A DNA stretch of 33,208 nt from Gnetum montanum (Eukaryota; Streptophyta; Gnetopsida; Gnetales; Gnetaceae). The translations under genes were made by a program, and so were the position numbers. Under the pieces are notes generated by a model. The model saw only the letters and a list, made by a program, of their open reading frames with translations, ran no database searches and had not been told where the DNA came from. The stretch lies in the NCBI GenBank assembly GCA_015680685.1, contig MNCI01004158.1:231533-264740 (forward strand). The letters are read 5' to 3'. Below are positions 30,807 to 33,208 of the stretch, piece by piece (within the stretch, counting starts at the first letter, position 1; the number at the start of each line of letters is the position of its first letter).

Positions 30807-31417
30807 ATTCGGTTAGAACTAGTGGACCAGTTCATCATTGTTCCATTAGGACTGGTTGAAGACATCGTCACCATCATTTGTGGATAGTCATATCTAGCTA
30901 ATTTCCTAGTAATTAAAGTGGAGAACTGCAAGGGGGACTTTCCAATCATCATGGGAAGGGCATGGCTAAGTACTGTTGATGCAAAATGGGCATTAGAGAT
31001 ATTTCCTTGGAGATATCAAAAGAATATGAGTTTGGAAAGATTGAGAAGAAGAGAGTTCCATGTATCATGTACAGCGATTCAGGATGCCATTGTGTGCAAA
31101 ATTTATGGTCAGTAAAGCAAACATCTATCTTTGCATGTAAGCAGTGTGCACTAGATGCTGAGATCTAGAGATGTCTGTATGCAGTAGCCACAAAACAAGA
31201 GGGCATCTAGTGGCTAACAATTGATACAAGCAGCAGTATATTATGCATGGAACCAACTAAGGGCCTAATGTATGAATACATTGCAAGTATGGATGAACTT
31301 GAGCAAGTTCACCACTAGCTCTTCGAAGGAGTGAATGATGATGTTAATTGGGATGAGCTGGAAATTCTTGATGAATTCAAACAAAAGCCCCTTGAATTGA
31401 AGACACTACCGACTAAA
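30804..31417 (+). pseudogene. Protease C-terminal part and Cys-rich linker of element B
   Basis: The plus strand opens with IRLELVDQF, the protease sequence downstream of the DSG site, so the catalytic Asp itself is lost. It continues LVEDIVTIICG, a stop, NFLVIKVENCKGDFPIIMGRAWLSTVD, then in another frame KIEKKRVPCIMYSDSGCHC and CKQCALDAEI, and the pre-RT linker WDELEILDEFKQKPLEL. The Cys spacing parallels element A. Confidence 0.8.
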
Positions 31418-32610
31418 ATGGAGATTAATGAAAACCTTTACAAGGTTTTCCTTGATGGCCTGGTACGTTAGTGTGTCCCTAATATAGATCAACTATGCAT
31501 TCTCTAGGATGCTCATGAAGGTCCTTGTGGGGGCCATTATGCTGGGAGGCACACAACCATAAAAATCCTCATGGCAGGGTCTTATTGGCCAACAATCTTC
31601 AAGGATGCACATTAATTCGTCAGCGCTTGTGATCATTGTCAACGAGATGGTGAAATGATAACTCCAATGGAAGGACTACAACAATGGATATAACCTCTTG
31701 AACCATTCAACATTTGGGGCATTGACTTTATGGGTTCCATTGCACCTCTATCAAATGGAAAGTCATATATCATAGTTGTAGTTGACTATTGCACCAAGTG
31801 GGCAAAAGCAGCAACCATCACTAATTGTACATCCACCACTACTACTCGATTTGTACAACAAAACATCATAAACAAGTTTGGTGTACCTTGTGCGTTAATT
31901 TCTAATAATGGAACTCATTTTATAGGTTCCTCTTTCCAAAAACTAATGCAGCGCTTGGGGATTGAACATAAACTCACAACACCATATCACCCCAAGCCAA
32001 TGGTCAAGCTAAAGTCACTAATCAGAAGATTACAAAAATCTTAAAGTGTACCATTAGCAAATACCAAAGGGACTGGAGCACTAAATTAAATGATGCCCTT
32101 TGGGCTTGTCACTCCACATGGAAGCTTCCCATAGGTTATTCTCCTTATGAGCTTGTGTATCGAAAACTACCAACTTTGCCCATCTAATTCAAGCTCTCTA
32201 CGCTTTCCACGGCCTATGACCTTGACCTAGATCTAAGCCTAGGATAGAAAGAACGATTAATGAATCTCAACTTTCTAGAAAAAAATCAGTTAATGGCCTT
32301 GTCATCCAATGAAACGCATAAGGCACTCAACAAGAAATGTCATGACCTCAAAATAAGAAAAGTTAAGTTTCAATCAGGCAACAAGGTTCTATATTGGAAT
32401 CCTTCACATATACCCCAATGAACTAAATTTAAAACATTGTGGAAAGGACCTTACATCATAGATGAAACTTTTCCATCTGGGGTCATCATCATCTACAAAC
32501 TTGATAGTCCAAATAAGAAACAACTAGTCAATAGCCAACAAGTAAACCTTTTCCCTGAGCCCAAGCCAACCAACGCACAAACACCTTGTCAGATGGACAA
32601 CCACACTTAA
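31418..32610 (+). pseudogene. Integrase of element B (broken, two catalytic residues replaced)
   Basis: The zinc module is readable with stops (DAHEGPCGGHYAGRHT, SACDHCQRDGEM). The core frame 31730-32044 includes NGKSYIIVVVDYCTKWAKAA. The first catalytic Asp is present (WGIDFMGS). The second is Asn (LISNNGTHF, codon 31904-31906). The third position is Lys (NGQAKVTN, codon 32011-32013), read after a one-base frameshift within the PYHPQAN motif. The C-terminal GPY motif (WKGPYIIDETF) is at about 32440-32475, followed by NKKQLVNSQQVNLF. It ends with a stop near 32608. Confidence 0.85.
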
Positions 32611-33208
32611 TTTTTCGGATCTCTCCCTTCCAACTTAGTCGTGGGGAAGATGGCCACCCATACTAACACTTTATGCAGCTCCTCAATTTTTGATTTTTTT
32701 TATTTTACACATTTTTGGTTTTACAAATTTTTGTTTTCATCTTCTTTGTTTTACATATTTGTATTTTTAAGGTTATTGGTCTTTTCTTATTTTTTGTTTT
32801 ACACCATCATTAATATATTTCAATATTTATTATGTACTCTTTTACTTTCTTTTATGGTTATATTTGCTTATGTTTGGTGTGTTTCTTTACTTTTTTTGCT
32901 AATAAGGTGGCAAGTACAATGGTAATGCATTACTCGATGGTGGTATGTTTCATTTGTAATTTGATTATTGATGTTTGGTTTCTAACTTTGATGGTTGTTA
33001 CTGATAACTAGGACATGGTTTCTTTTCATGTAATAGGCAGTGAATCCACATCATCCACCCATCCACTTACTCTATGGTTTTCCTTGTTTTGGAAAAATGC
33101 AGTCTCTTTTTCATTAATGCAACTTTAATAAATTCATAACTTGTGTAGTTTCCAGAATTGGGAAGGAATCAAAGGTTTGGATAGGGTGTGGCTTCAAAGG
33201 AATGTGAA
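32611..33208 (+). other. Noncoding 3' region of element B
   Basis: It begins CCTTCCAACTTAGTCGTGGGGAAGATGG, then has T-rich units like those of element A (TTTTACACATTTTTGG, TTTTACATATTT). Further on, ATTGATGTTTGGTTTCTAACTTTGATGG and GAATCCACATCATCCACCCATCCA match element A read on the minus strand. The 94-codon frame at 32641-32925 is Phe/Leu-rich from the T-rich units and not a real gene. The region continues past the window end, so the 3' LTR is outside. Confidence 0.75.

Larger units (their letters stand above)
30804..33208 (+). mobile_element. Ty3/gypsy element B, 5'-truncated and lacking RT/RNase H
   Basis: It starts inside protease, keeps the Cys-rich linker, jumps to the region before integrase at 31418-31422, keeps integrase to about 32610, and continues into the noncoding 3' part until the window ends. 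Each part aligns with element A in the opposite orientation (A 27.70 to 23.84 kb). It belongs to the same family as A but is not a recent duplicate, because point differences are numerous. Confidence 0.85.

Noticed and set aside
32641-32925. 94-codon Phe-rich frame after integrase in element B
   Set aside because: It is generated by T-rich repeat units, and the homologous stretch of element A has no matching frame.

Overview
This window looks like nuclear DNA from a vascular plant: one intron-containing gene in about 30 kb of decayed retrotransposons, LINEs, SINE-like repeats and AT-rich spacer. The low gene density, heavy transposon decay and many C-to-T type stop codons would suit a gymnosperm or another large plant genome, but that placement is inference; no sequence here fixes the species. 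There is no bacterial, organellar, CRISPR or rRNA signal.

The only intact gene I can support is on the minus strand at 12708-14990. It has seven coding exons and encodes a 447-residue membrane-anchored UDP-glucuronate decarboxylase (UDP-xylose synthase, UXS). Six introns separate the exons. Five are ordinary GT-AG introns. The first (14369-14216) has the hallmarks of a minor-spliceosome (U12) AT-AC intron: ATATCCTTT at the 5' end, TCCTTGAC as branch site and AC at the 3' end. An eight-codon upstream ORF stops one base before the main ATG. Diverged tandem repeats of about 160-170 bp lie 0.7-1.1 kb upstream.

Layout, left to right. 1-1702: the 5' end of a minus-strand Ty3/gypsy element (LTR, tRNA-Asp-like primer site, gag), cut by the window edge. 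2460-5440: a degenerate minus-strand LINE carrying a foreign insert of about 1.07 kb with a 4 x 20 bp repeat. 5690-6080: a collapsed plus-strand LINE. 6.1-12.7 kb: spacer with no recognised gene. 12.7-15.0 kb: UXS. 15.0-16.1 kb: its upstream region. 16.7-20.4 kb: SINE-like repeats, a copia-type gag remnant and a clean 907-bp solo LTR (TSD CTCAT). 20.37-22.35 kb: four LTR copies stacked in both orientations, including an 851-bp solo LTR (TSD ATAAT). 22.2-30.8 kb: a minus-strand Ty3/gypsy element (A) with recognisable gag, protease, RT, RNase H and integrase regions, all broken. 30.8-33.2 kb: a plus-strand relative (B), 5'-truncated and missing RT/RNase H, running off the window end.

A and B face each other and share protease, integrase and 3' noncoding sequence, so they form a large imperfect inverted repeat. 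Both integrases carry Lys where the third catalytic acid of the D,D-35-E triad belongs. The LTR family has an odd U3: in each copy where U3 survives, the stretch before the TATA box contains short palindromes, but the palindrome cores differ between copies. The best candidates for further study are the U12 intron, these U3 palindromes, the shared integrase lesion and the extra gag N-terminal region of element A.
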